NCBI GenBank assembly: GCA_964019415.1
Contig: OZ025870.1
Coordinates: forward strand, 5,880,915 to 5,944,914
DNA length: 64,000 nt
Direction: 5' to 3'
Origin: Ianthella basta
Taxonomy: Eukaryota > Porifera > Demospongiae > Verongiida > Ianthellidae
Below are positions 11,901 to 22,594 of the stretch, piece by piece. The notes beneath the pieces are model-generated. The model saw only the letters and a program-made list of their open reading frames with translations. It had not been told where the DNA came from and searched no databases. The position numbers were made by a program, and so were the translations under genes. Within the stretch, counting starts at the first letter, position 1, and each line of letters begins with the position of its first letter.

Positions 11901-14900
11901 TGTGTGTTGTGAAAGCATTCCAACTATTATAGCATCTTGTACCATCTGTGCACACACTGTGTAGAGCGGCATTCCACAAGGGCATTTTATTGAATATTCA
12001 GCAACTGGGCGGGTACTGTGGGTCACTTTTAAGTAAACACTTCTGATCAAGGACACTCCCTAGAGGCGTGACCAGGAAATAGGATCCAGCTGGGGCACGT
12101 TTGGGCTAACTGAGAGTTAGTCTCGTTCCCAGCCCATGTCAGGACGCCATTTTGACAACCCATGCACTCCACACAAACACTTCTTCTTCACTGTCTGGAT
12201 GACTGGTACAAGGCCCTAGACAGGAAACAGTATGTCGGTGTTGTGTTTCTGGACATTTCGAAGGCTTTCGACACTGTCAATCATGATCTTCTCTTAGCTA
12301 AGCTCTCCCAAATTGGTCTTTCTCCCTCCGCCACTGCTTGGTTTAAATCATACTTGTCAGATCGCTCACAGGTCACTCGTGTAGGTGATTCTTCTTCTTC
12401 CCTTGGTTTTCCAACTTCTGGTGTTCCCCAAGGCTCTGTGCTTGGCCCTTCTCTCTTCTCCACCTTCATCAATGACCTGCCCTCTGTCTTACCTCCAGAC
12501 TCTACTGTTCTCTTCGCTGATGACACAGCTATTTACATCATCAGTAACAGTATTCCTTCTCTTAACTCTTCCCTCCAAATCTGCTTAAACTTAGCCAACT
12601 TGTGGATTGCAAAGAATGGACTCAAACTAAATACTTCCAAAACCAAGTGCATGCTTCTGCACTCACCTAAGAAGAAACTCGATGCTGACCTGAATCTAGA
12701 AGTAGACGGCACGGCTGTAGAACAGGTGCGGGTGTTCAAGTACCTAGGTGTTCTAATCAACGATACTCTCACTTGGAGCGATCACGTTGACATGGTCAGT
12801 GGGAAGGTCTCCCGTAGTCTCAATCTCCTTAGAAGACTTTCTTGGTTTCTCCCCCAATCTCTTCTACTACTTTATCTCAAATCTTACATTCTTCCACATT
12901 TTGATTATTGTGATGTTGTTTGGGCTGGATGCACACAAAAGGATTCTCACCGGCTGGAAACTCTGCTGAACTTTGGCGGCAAGATAGTTCTTCGTAGGTG
13001 TCGTGCCTCTTCTTCTGTTACTGCTCTTCGAGACCTTGGCTTGACGACTCTCTCCTCGAGAAGAAAACTTCACATGGCCCAGTGCATGTTCAGGTGCTTA
13101 TCTTCCCACTCTCCGCCTTATCTATCACGGCTCTTCTCTTCTGCTTCCTCCCACTACACAACTCGATCCTCTTCTACTTGTCAACTTAATCTTCCTCCAG
13201 TCAAAACTTCGTTTGGTCAAAAAGCCTACAGCTTTGCCGGTGCATCACTTTGGCGGACGCTGCCAGCCCATATTCGTAACACTAAAGACTATTATTTATT
13301 TACCAGACTATGCCAGGATTTCATTAACACCACAAATTAACCATTCACTTATTTACATGAATCACTGACACTGCATGTGTACTCTGCTGAGATCTCTATT
13401 ATCTTTATTCATTAGAATTCATTTAATCATTATTCTCTTTTCTTCTTCTGTCTTACTCCTTTGTAATTTGTGTTGTTCTTTCTGGGTGCCTTAGTAGTAG
13501 CATCTGGCTATTGGTTCCCCAGACTAATAAAGATTTCCTATCCTATCCTATCCTACTGACAATTCAGGAGTGTGAATTCCTAGCAAAAAATGATTAAGTT
13601 TGTCTTTATGTAAGATAGCCACTATCTCTTTTGTGATTTGCCTCTAATCTGAGTATCATGTATAGCCATAGATACTCCACCATAGTAGGGAGGTCCAGCC
13701 AGTTCACTTGTTAACTAGATGTAGAATCCGAAGGTGACAATGATGGCATTCTCATATTCATTGTCATGTGGTCACTGCCCTACAGGTGCAGTGTACAAAC
13801 ACAGGTGACTGTACACAACACATGTCACTCGAATGTTTTGTGATTACGAAAATTCTTAAGGGGGATAGGAAAAACTGAAGTTTCAAGATTTAGGGAAAGG
13901 GGGAATACTAGGTTGGCATATGGCTTGCTAAACTTACAAAGGGGAGAGAAAGTCGAGTTTATATGCAAGGGGGAGCTCCCCCGAAATGCACCTCTGCCTT
14001 ATGTGCTATAAAAATAATACTATCAAACTGTCAAAAGTTGAAGACTATTTACTACTGGCTACCCGGATTCTATGCCATGAAGTATACTTATTTTGTCGGT
14101 GCATGTATACTACTGCCGCAATGCTATTGGCATGGTCATGTTTCTCTCAGAACGCTACGTAGTAGCGTATGCTGCCAGTCATTAACTATTGTGGTGATCA
14201 ATAGCTGAACACAAGCCTCTGTCTTGCTCAGCCATTTTGAAGCCATACCTAGATTCATTGCATAGGTTCTCATCACTTCCATGGACCCTGGTGATGGCAC
14301 TGATGTGTTGTGCACTGATTTTAATTTTATTGTGTATAATCACCTGCATGCACCTACCTTGTGCACTGATGTGTTGTGCACTGATTCACAGCAGTATTCC
14401 TTTTGTGTGTAAGAAACAGACTTTCAACCACCTTCCCTCCTTCACTACGGGAAAGGTCTTTGTCAACTGCGTACGCAGTTGACAAAGACCTTCGGGTCGA
14501 AACGTCCTGCATTTGATTGATTTATCATTATCAGTTGTGTCTTGCTCAAGAATTTCGTATCATTGATGATATAATCATATTCATTGTCATGTGGTCACTG
14601 CCCTATAGGTGCGGAGTACAAGGCAGGTGATTATACACAATAAAATTAATGTCACTCAATTTTTGTGATAGCATCAATGCTGTGTTTAGAAAATTCCAAG
14701 ATTTGGGGGGGGGGGGGGATACTAGTCATATAGCTAGCTACAGCTACAGCTACACACGTGCCTATTGCTATTACCCAACCATGCATGCACTTGAGTTGTT
14801 AGGCCTATTAGCTACATTCCTTAAAGCTGGTAGGTTTACACTGGGATATACATGCATGCCTGGATTGTGCTTTGAGTGTGCAAACTTAAAGATTTGTCAG

Positions 14901-15333
14901 TTCGTGATCAGCTATCTAGTGAAACTTCATTGCTCATGCAGTTCACTTTCATGGAAATTGTATGATGAATTACTGTCTATTCCAAGTTATGTACTACACA
15001 CTTTACTTTCATTCCTTCTGCATGTGTGGCTCAGCCACACTTGCTCAGGTACTCCAGGACAATTCTAAAGAGTTTGTGGATAAAATGAACAGTGAAGCGA
15101 TTGCACCAACTTTGTTTACGCTGGACCTAATTCCTGAAAAGGTTAGGCGTGCAATCATGCAGTCTATGAGTAGGGAGGATGCCAATACCGTCCTCAACGA
15201 CCATCTCAAAATGGAAGTCGAGAAGGTGCAAACTGTGAGGAAAATATTTGAAGTTGCTTCGGAAAAATCTGGTTACGGAAAGATGAACACATTCGCTAAA
15301 GGCATGCTGGAGAAACTGGCAGCAGTACAATGA
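5928..15333 (+). CDS. Caspase-like cysteine peptidase with C-terminal CARD/Death-fold-like domain
   Basis: The proposed exons are 5,928-6,411, 7,118-7,363, 7,462-7,527, 10,342-10,419 and 15,035-15,333. All junctions have GT/AG signals and phase 1, and the joined frame encodes 390 residues. Exon 1 carries the clan CD (C14) peptidase core: the YIVFFYIGHGG strand with catalytic His84 and FFIDACRGD with catalytic Cys124. Exon 2 completes the small-subunit-like part (LYSKTLLSALL ... TLSLEADV). Exons 3-4 are a Pro/Gln-rich linker. Exon 5 is helical (VLQDNSKEFVDKM ... MLEKLAAVQ) and reads like a CARD or related Death-fold domain at about residues 295-388. This suggests a regulated protease in cell-death or innate-immune signalling. 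DACRG has Asp before Cys, as in metacaspases, where animal caspases have Gln. The domain order is unusual. Exon 1 is most secure; the long join to exon 5 is inference. Confidence 0.68.
6466..7027. mobile_element. MITE-like element in caspase-like intron 1
   Basis: Imperfect terminal inverted repeats of about 26 bp (6,466-6,491 and 7,001-7,027) share GGGGTAACTTGGAAC/GTTCCAAGTTACCCC. The same phrase recurs internally at 6,666-6,680 and next to the right end (6,984-6,998). The element fills most of the intron and has no credible coding frame. Confidence 0.65.
7972..8280 (+). repeat. Two diverged ~159-bp tandem units
   Basis: Each unit starts CCATGCCAGTT (7,972 and 8,131). Each then passes through a CTTAGAGG block, a CACSTAGCTGCCTTG block and an AAGAG block in the same order and spacing. 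The copies differ at roughly a quarter of positions by eye. The repeat lies in the third intron of the caspase-like gene. Confidence 0.65.
8281..8445 (-). repeat. Dispersed repeat family Y, minus-strand copy
   Basis: Read on the minus strand it has a GCCCGCC start, TGTCAGTTTTGA, GTAGCAACAGAGGCTGG and CTGCTAGGATGG, then a GAGTTTAA block. A related series occurs on the plus strand at 24,275-24,490, and its far end resembles the last bases of the window. It is probably a short non-autonomous element. Confidence 0.5.
9188..9570 (+). repeat. Dispersed repeat family X, copy 2
   Basis: It opens with the same hairpin plus TGTAGGGATGG as 2,206 and keeps the later AAACGAAAAG, (CTT)n at about 9,405-9,438, and CTTTGTAGGTTAGAAG blocks. 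It is inserted in unit A of the tandem duplication and absent from unit B at the equivalent place. Confidence 0.7.
9915..10168. mobile_element. Foldback (hairpin) element, ~254 bp
   Basis: Arms of about 110 bp (9,915-10,026 and 10,054-10,168) are nearly perfect reverse complements, running from AATAATAAAAATTTTCTAC through TGTAGGGATGGC and GGAGCATTAACCAT, around a ~30-nt loop. A single strand could fold into a near-perfect hairpin. A decayed half-copy is at 27,634-27,730. There is no coding capacity; it is a non-autonomous element of the TGTAGGGATGG group. Confidence 0.85.
11818..11889 (+). pseudogene. Duplicated caspase linker exon, acceptor lost
   Basis: It is homologous to exon 4 (10,342-10,419) of the caspase-like gene. 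It is 72 bp instead of 78, a difference divisible by three, and has no stop in the exon frame. The donor GTGTGT is present. The acceptor is changed from CTTAG to CTTGAA, so normal splicing is unlikely. It is probably a relic of the tandem duplication, though use of another acceptor cannot be excluded. Confidence 0.6.
12157..13556 (+). mobile_element. 5'-truncated LINE (CR1/L2/Jockey-type) with RT open frame
   Basis: A 392-codon open frame (12,162-13,340) encodes the C-terminal part of a non-LTR reverse transcriptase. Visible motifs are FLDISKAFDTVNH, the template-grip motif GVPQGSVLGP, the catalytic FADDTAIY and the thumb-side VFKYLGVLIND. The end (SLWRTLPAHIRN) is typical of CR1/L2/Jockey-like elements. 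The endonuclease domain and RT N-terminus are missing, as expected for 5' truncation. The 3' end carries AATAAA-like sequence and short TATCC repeats, a common LINE tail. The frame is uninterrupted, so insertion is fairly recent. It lies inside unit B, in the long intron of the caspase-like gene and in the same orientation. Confidence 0.9.
14365..14456 (+). repeat. Dispersed repeat shared with ~140-225
   Basis: The stretch from TGTGCACTGATTCA through CTTTTGTGTGTAAGAA and TTCAACCACCTTCC to CACTACGGG recurs near the window start with few differences. Here it runs directly into the 40-bp palindrome. Confidence 0.65.
14453..14492. repeat. 40-bp perfect palindrome
   Basis: AAGGTCTTTGTCAACTGCGT is followed at once by its exact reverse complement, with no spacer. 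The following bases CGGGTCGAAACGTCC resemble the downstream part of retroelement-derived repeats. Confidence 0.9.
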
Positions 15334-18300
15334 GGTATATATAGATTGTTATGAACATTGTACCATGCCATTGATAAGCTGCTAATTCTCTACAACTCAT
15401 GATCATGTGTCATGTATACACCTTATGAAGTCTTATGGCTACATATAGCTATATAAATTATGCATAACTTCACATGATAGAACGAACGACAGGGTGTTCT
15501 TCTAAATGTACAATTAGCAGTACAGAAAGATATCAGTTGCAGTTTGCAGTGCACTGCTACTGGTATTGTGATGTTGTGATTGCTAACTCACTAGTCAACA
15601 CTATACAATGTCATACCATACTACCACTGGTTATTCATGGCTCATATAAAGCTTATAGCTGCATATAACGGCATATCTGAAGGTTGTTAGATAGTGCATC
15701 TGTGTATATGCATAATTATATATACTCTATTATGTGAATGTTTAATTGCTGCCTTCTGCATGCCTAGTTTGTTACTATCAGTTTCCTATGTCCTAAAGAG
15801 CTCCCTTGTTAGGCATCTGTGGTACGTATATAGCCTTACCTATGAAATAGTCATTACTTAATGTACCCATCTAATCTCTTACCTTCTCGACGCTGTAACA
15901 TTGTTATTTGGGTGAGCGTGAGTGAGCCCCACACTGATCATTTGTATAATGATTTGTCTGTATATATAAATCTGTTGTACATTCGTTTGGGCCATGGGGG
16001 GGAAGTTTTGGCGCAATATTGTGGATGCAGGAGCTGCAACACATGCACATACATGGTATAGGATGCTTTGTGAAAGCCATTTATACCATTCATTATGCAT
16101 CTCATTAACACTGTGGTCACACTATCATGCATATCATTATGCCTGCAATGTGTGCATGCACAAGGTAAAGCCGTACGTTATATTTCTATTCGGTGCTAAT
16201 AAAGTGGCTGCCATTCGCGGTCCTCTAGAACATTCGCCAGGGAAAACGTTTCAACGCTAGTTTAAACTAATGAAAAAGGCAAATTACCTAGCTACTATCC
16301 AGCCAATGACCACTGGCACCCACAAGCCCTCACACAACTCCTTCAGCTTCAGACATTCAACTATGCTTAGAGATGACGCCACAGGAGCGGACTACTAGCG
16401 ACTATGGAAATCGGGCAAGACCACATGGAAGCTACAAGAGCTGAAAACAGCATCATCAACAATAGCACATGCAGCAGGAGTGCTAATTGCACCCTAGCTA
16501 CCCACTACATAGGCCCACTGCATGCACAGAATGTCGCACTAGCTAAAATTTAAAATGTGACATTTCACTGTGTTTGCATAGCCTCAGAATTACTATGGAT
16601 TCCACGGCAAGTTGCAGCACTTCCAGACTCTAATCTAGCTCAGGCTCACCCCCACAATGATTGAGCATTTACTAGTGTAGTCACCAGCTGCAAACAACAT
16701 CAAATTGTCCTTGTAGATGAATATGCATGCTGGCCACCAATCACATTGTGGTATTATATGTTGTTGAAGAATGTCCTGTGTCGTGTCAATCTGTTTACAT
16801 GATTCCATGCCTTCACTATCTTGCTCTGTCTCCACCATTTCCCCATTCTTGCTTCCTGCATACCCTAGCTCCAACTTTCTCTCACTCCATTCATGCACAA
16901 CTTCTCTCCCTACGTACCACTCCATGCATCACTCATCGATCCCTTTTACTCACCCCTTAATTGCCATTCTCCCTCTCCTTTTTCCTCCCTCTATTGCTGT
17001 GTGCTCATGCACATATACACCTATCCTTGTAATCTATCATTCTGTTTTTAACTTTTGTGTATGCCCAATAGATCCTGCATGTACATAATCTTCCTTTGCA
17101 TTAATGAGCTAATATTATATTCTCACACTTTGTGTGCATGTCTTGCTTTGTTTTATATATCTGCCTCTCTCTGCAGGGTTTCAGCTTAAAAATATACCAC
17201 TTAAACTCTCAACCTGTGATCTCCAGGAACTGTCCTTGTGTGTATTTGCTTTTCTAGTACTGTTATAGGCATTTAGTATACAACGTTATACTATAATTAC
17301 AATATATCATTTGTATGTATGAAAATAGTTCTGTATTGTTTATATTGGTTTATACTATGTCAATCTATATGGTCAAGTGCAGAAATCCATTTTGTAGTTG
17401 TATTGTGAATATGCATAATCATGAATGCATATTGACACATTATGAATTTTGTGATAATTAATTATGAATACTGATCAGGAAGTGTCTGAGATTTAGAGCT
17501 TGAAATGGTATAATAATATATAATATTAATTCTGTTTACTTTAATGTTAAATTTAAAAGCGCGAACATATATGAGAATGTAGGAGCCAAGTGCTTAACTT
17601 CTTGCAGACATGTACATTGATTAGTTGCAATTGCCTATTTCGTGTTACAATTACAGTGGTTCACAAATCACAATAATTACCCAGTGCACGATTGTGCAAC
17701 AGGGGTTATGCATTTGGTATGTGGGTCAGTTTGTCTGTCACGCACTTTTTGGGCCTTGCACGATTAAGGCACTTTCAAGGCTTGTGTAGCTCCTGAAAGG
17801 AAGGTTTCACACAAAACAGCCTGTATACAATCTACGACTGCAACAGCCACGCAAAAGTTATTAAAACAGCACTTTCTAGTCTTTTGCCGATGGTCCTTCC
17901 CCTATCCACGCCTCTGGGCGCTTACAGGATGGTCTAGCAAGCCAGACTAGAGGGTCAGTGGCCATAAATATGCGGAAAGTTTGCAGACGGCCCGCATACG
18001 TATACGGATAGAGACATCTATTAAATAATAATAATTTTATATAGCTAGGTCCACACAGTCTCCACACACACAGGGTATGGTCTCTATGAGGCCTTGTTTT
18101 CAGACATTTTGGTAGCAATCATCAGCTACCTTAATGAATGACAAGGAAAGCACTCTACATTGTCTAAATAACATGAGATAACATGACATGATGAAGGACA
18201 GTTGCGTGATGCTGTTATGGTTTGAAAATTGTGACATTCTGGCTATAGTGTGAACAAATTGTAGCATGGATATCCATCCTTGCCACTTTAGCCCTTACAA

Positions 18301-19640
18301 AATTGACTTACTACTTGGGTAGCTACTATAATTTACTGAGTTTAGGGAGTAGTGCAAAAACTGCACCCTTCAAAGAATTTTGGATATACTAGACATAAAA
18401 CTGTTATCCCCAAACCACCCAAAATTACATAATCTGCATGCATGCGTTTCTAGCTATTAAATCTCTATTATACTACGTGATAGGGTGCATGATCTATGCC
18501 TAGAATTGCAACTGTCAAAGTGCAGCATGCGCAAGCTTAAGCCCCTATAATAGGTATACACTAATGCCACTTCTGTTGTAAAAGGCAAATATTCACCTGT
18601 ATAGTGGATATGTGAATAGAATTGGCAGTCATCGCATCTGCCAATTGCAACATATATACGCCACCTGTAGCCCAATTGCTGTCAGGACCAAGCAGTGCCT
18701 ACACAAGCTCTCCATCTTTGGATATGATATGTTCAGAGGAGGACTTGCTGAATGGTAGACATTAATAGGGCTTTTTGCACCCTCCCCTTCCCCCAGCCTT
18801 GCTGTGCATGGCACTAACACACTGATGTAGCAGGCTGGTGGCAGAAACCCAGCAATTGTACTAGTTATAAGGAGTAGCCTTTTATAGTGGACACATTCCT
18901 AAATACATGTCACAAGAAGCTGATGATGACAAAGAGCAAATGCATGGGGTACAAGAATAGCCTATGACCCTTTTCTCTTATGTTCACGTACCCTAGGCTT
19001 GCCTATTTGCTGTTATCGTGCATGAAGGTGTTGCGTACATGTACGTACATTTGCAGCCATAGTCAGTCTTACATACCCAAGACCTTTCCTCCATTAACAA
19101 TGCAGATATAGACAATTCATGGTATGCATATGCATGGCTGTGAATACCATGACCAAAGTGTGCATTCTCACTATGGTTGCTATGCAATATATATCTCGAG
19201 GCATAATAGCTTTCCTTTGATGTACATAGCTTCATATCACATTGCTCAGGCTTCATGTAATCCGATACTGTTGATACACCAGCTGAGCCATGCACTCCTA
19301 CGTATATGTCCATGCATTGCTCAGTTCTATATATAGCTGGTATACTGACTGACAGACATGCACTCCTGAATGTAGTCTCACATAGCCCAGACCACTTCTC
19401 CCCTCCATTCATTGTTCTGCCATCTTTATTTTCTGTCTTACCTGATTGCATTGCAACTTTAGTAAGTGCATGGTGTATAAATTATAATTCCTGTATGTCT
19501 TCACTTAATGCACGTCATTTTGCTGACCTCATCTCTTGGAAACATGGAAACTCTTGTGGTAGCTATAGCTATAGCTCCTCCACACTGTCTATGGAGGACA
19601 TGAAGTTGTTGTGCTCTTAGCTTCCTGCTGCTACCCTCCT
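15334..19640. other. Non-coding stretch after the caspase-like gene
   Basis: AT-rich, with short low-complexity tracts and no frame that looks conserved or carries a recognisable domain. It includes one half-hairpin relic at 17,908-17,949. The 3' UTR of the caspase-like gene should lie at the left edge. Confidence 0.5.
17908..17949. mobile_element. Relic arm of the hairpin element
   Basis: About 42 bp match the right arm of the hairpin element at 21,829-21,871, including GGTCTAGCAAGCCAGACTA. The partner arm cannot be recognised here. Confidence 0.6.
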
Positions 19641-19779
19641 TTTATGCATGTGGTAAGGTGTTTATCAAAGGAATGTGGTTGGTGATGACCTTTTCATGTA
19701 GTCTCGCACACCAGCCGTTCCTGTGGGGAAGGAACGTCTGATGACTTTCCCCAGGGACTCGTACGCGTGGCACGTTAAT

Positions 19780-20286
19780 TGGAATGCAGCCACTCAGCGG
19801 CGAGACGATGCATGGACTCTCTGCAAACATCCAGGATGACAGCCGTGTTGACATCAGGTGCAGGGGATTCTGGAACTCACAACAAGATGCATTCTTTGAT
19901 GTAAGGGTTTTCAACCCTCTGGCATCTTCCAACCAGACCCCACTCTCAGCACAGTCTTCACGCGGCATGAAAGAGAGAAGAGACGCGCATATGACCAACG
20001 TATCAGAGAGGTCGAACATGGCTCCTTCACGCCTCTTGTTTTCTCAGCCTCAGGTGGAATGGGCCCCTCCACCACCATTGCCTACAAGCGGCTAGCAGCT
20101 CTGCTAGCAGAGAAGAGAGGGCAAAGGTACAGCCTGGTGATGACATGGCTCAGATGTAGGCTTTCATTCAGCCTGTTGAGATCGGCCATCACAGCAATCA
20201 GAGGCTCTAGGACCGCGAGATTCAATCACGAAAGCACCCAACAAATCGCATTGGCTGCAGCTGAGGGTCGTATTCCCTCAGCGTGA
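19780..20286 (+). pseudogene. Retroelement polyprotein C-terminal fragment (frameshifted)
   Basis: Two overlapping frames together give a nuclease-like segment (RVDIRCRGFW ... DAFFDVRVFNPL) and then, after a frameshift near 19,970, REVEHGSFTPLVFSASGG, GPSTTIAYKRLAALL, RCRLSFSLLRSAI and IRGSRT. I recognise this as the C-terminal end of a non-LTR retroelement polyprotein common in marine invertebrates; D...RGFW...FDVRV resembles a PD-(D/E)XK-like nuclease core. The same end occurs at 31,350-31,637 and 48,290-48,545, with similar 3' flanking words (GGGCAGTGCGCATGTGTGCC). It is truncated, broken and presumably dead. Confidence 0.7.
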
Positions 20287-21399
20287 CCCTATTAAACACA
20301 TATTAAACTAACAAAATGTAACAGTGACTCTCCATTAATTTTGATGTTGAACTTTTAAGCATGACTTGTTTTTCAGGGCAGTGCGCATGTGTGCCCTATG
20401 TATTATATTAAATATACACATTGGAATGCAATTATCGCGGGACGTCATAGCGCATACCATGTCTCATCTACGTGTTTCGAAGAAGGGATGGTGTGCAGTT
20501 GTGTTTTGCGCTGTCGACTTAGTCAGAATGGTTGTTATTTCGCTGTCAGTGTACGCTTAAGAGCACAAGCCAGCGCAGTTCTGGTGAGCGTGGACGTTCC
20601 TTTCCCAGGGCCGGGGGAACCGCTCCGGCCACTCCGGCCATGGCCGGACCAAAGTTTTGTGAGCCAGCTAGGAAATTGTCAGCTAGAGCTAAAATTAACG
20701 TTAGCCGTCAGGAACTTACTATTAGTTGCCAAAGAGATCATGAATTGAAGGCTCTATCTGCCTTCAAATGGAGTAATCTAATTGCAGTGAGTAATCACTT
20801 TGGGAATTAGCTAATATTCAAGCGAGCTGCGGGCGCAACTATGTTGCGAGGTCGCCGCCGCCATTTTGATGACGAATTATGACGTGTTAGAGAACACAAT
20901 GGCTGCCGCCGCGACAGAAGAAGCTTAAAACCAAGGATAACTCCAAAAGACTTAAAGGAAGGTGCCCTATATTCTAGGAAGACACTTTCTGGGTCGTGCT
21001 CCATAATATTTAAACGTCTTGGATGTTTAACTAGCACTTAGGCTTTTCTAAGCTGAAATTCTTTACAATTTGTAGTCCTAAAGGGCATGAGGATGGGAGA
21101 GGGAAGCTTCCCCGCAAACATTCAGGCTCTCCCCCCCCCCCCCCCCCCCTTCCTTCAATGTTTTCAAATTGCAGTAAAAATATGACATTAATGTGCAGTT
21201 AATGTATGAAAGAAAAGTGCTTTTGGACCGCACAGAGTGCACCAGAACCAATCTTGGAGGACATAACCCCCAAAATTTTCCTAGGGGCACGAACTTGAAC
21301 TATGTACCCGTTCCCCCTCCCCTTTTGTCTATCTTGCTATAATTTTGTCTGTTGCGTAGCTACACCATCAAGATGAGTAGCTATGTAGTATTGCTTAAA
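20287..21399. other. Non-coding stretch with GC-rich core and poly-C
   Basis: A CGG/CCGG-rich patch at about 20,600-20,645 and a 19-nt C run at 21,131-21,149 are the only notable structures. No gene was recognised. Confidence 0.5.
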
Positions 21400-21735
21400 C
21401 GATGTCTTGGCATTCCAAATGGCCTGAGCAAATGTGCCAACCTTCCCCCGGCCCTGTTTCCGCCTTGGCCCTCACCTGACTCATTAGCGCTACGAGAAGG
21501 CTCACCACGATTGCAACGAATAAGCTTGGCAGCGCCATCAAACACCTCATCAAACACCCCTGGCAGTAGGCCGCGGCAAACGGACTTGCCGCTCTCTGTG
21601 GGAGACTTTATACGAAAACATCACTCCCCGTACGAAGTCTAAGATCACCTCTTTCTGCTTTGGTCGAAGTTCCGTGTAGCCCATCTGACTGGATACCTTC
21701 ACAAGCACTGTCTTCAGCTCCATCGCAAAAACCAT
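21400..21735 (-). pseudogene. RecQ-like helicase N-terminal relic
   Basis: The minus strand opens with a frame reading MGYTELRPKQKEVILDFVRG, which matches the Q-motif region of RecQ-family DNA helicases (F/MGYxxLRPxQxEAIxxFxxG). The expected continuation (phosphate-binding loop, GKSxC, LLPGVFDEVFD) can be followed only by switching frames, so at least two frameshifts are present. It is likely a dead fragment of a multicopy or transposon-carried helicase gene. Confidence 0.6.
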
Positions 21736-21769
21736 AGAGGCATAGATCCATCAATATACAGAGTAGTTG

Positions 21770-21880
21770 GGACACGCGTAGTCTGGCTTGCTAGACCGTC
21801 CCGTAAGCGCCCGGTAGGCGTCCCTTCCACGCCTACCGGGGGCTTACGGGACGGTCTAGCAAGCCAGACTAGGACACGCG
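21770..21880. mobile_element. Hairpin mini-element with 9-bp target duplication
   Basis: Two 43-bp arms (21,779-21,821 and 21,829-21,871) are reverse complements with one mismatch around a 7-nt loop. The arms start TAGTCTGGCTTGCTAGACC. GGACACGCG directly flanks both sides (21,770-21,778 and 21,872-21,880), which is a clear 9-bp target-site duplication. A 9-bp duplication with long inverted repeats is characteristic of Mutator-like DNA transposons. Confidence 0.85.
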
Positions 21881-22594
21881 CGAGACTATTCTAATCGATC
21901 CCCGATTGCAGGTGTGACGTAACGTCGATCTTTGGCGAAAGTCACCAGACCCTATTTCTCCGCGATTGCGCAATAACGGAAATATTGTATGATACAAACA
22001 CTCCCAAACTTCTTCCAATTGCACGATCTCCAACTCACAGGATTGATTTCACAGGTATAACATTCCATGAAAGCAATATACAAAATCTTACTTGTTGCTT
22101 GGTAATTTTGTTTGCATATATATACATGTTGCTTATAACTATAGTATGGTGTGACACGTGGGTGTTCCCTATCTTAATGAATGAGTAGCTAAGCTGCTTC
22201 CCAGTTGCCATATATAGTCACCAAAATGTAAATGCATAAGATGTTATAAAATTACAATCTGTAGTCATACAATGGCATGGGAGCCAATATTTTCTGATTA
22301 AAGTACGAAAGTTGATATCCAAGAAAGACTGCAATAATCCTCCCTGAAAGACTTCCTGCTTTTTGGCTAAGATAGTTAGCACCTCCAGGTGTGGAATGAA
22401 TATAGAGATCAACATATAGATCATTGTAGGTGTAGAATGTATACGATCATACCAACTTCACATGGCTTTGTCTCTTGTGCCCTGTACCAACGGAGAGAAG
22501 GGGACTGAATCAGCACAGCGTAACAGAACCATCCTGGTCTGGATTCAGATTGAGGCCTCACAAGATCCAGCTATACCTTGACCCCAAAGGGAAC
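21881..22594. other. Upstream region of sulfotransferase gene 1
   Basis: No gene is seen. The last ~120 bp before the ATG are GC-richer and resemble the sequence upstream of the minus-strand gene at 56,079, so they probably hold the 5' UTR and promoter. Confidence 0.4.

Larger units (their letters stand above)
11555..14232. repeat. Tandem segmental duplication, unit B
   Basis: This is the second unit of the duplication. It follows unit A base for base with small indels, apart from a LINE insertion (12,157-13,556) that replaces about 165 bp. It contains an extra copy of caspase linker exon 4. Confidence 0.8.

Noticed and set aside
12281-13073. Minus-strand frames inside the LINE
   Set aside because: They are shadows of the reverse transcriptase frame.
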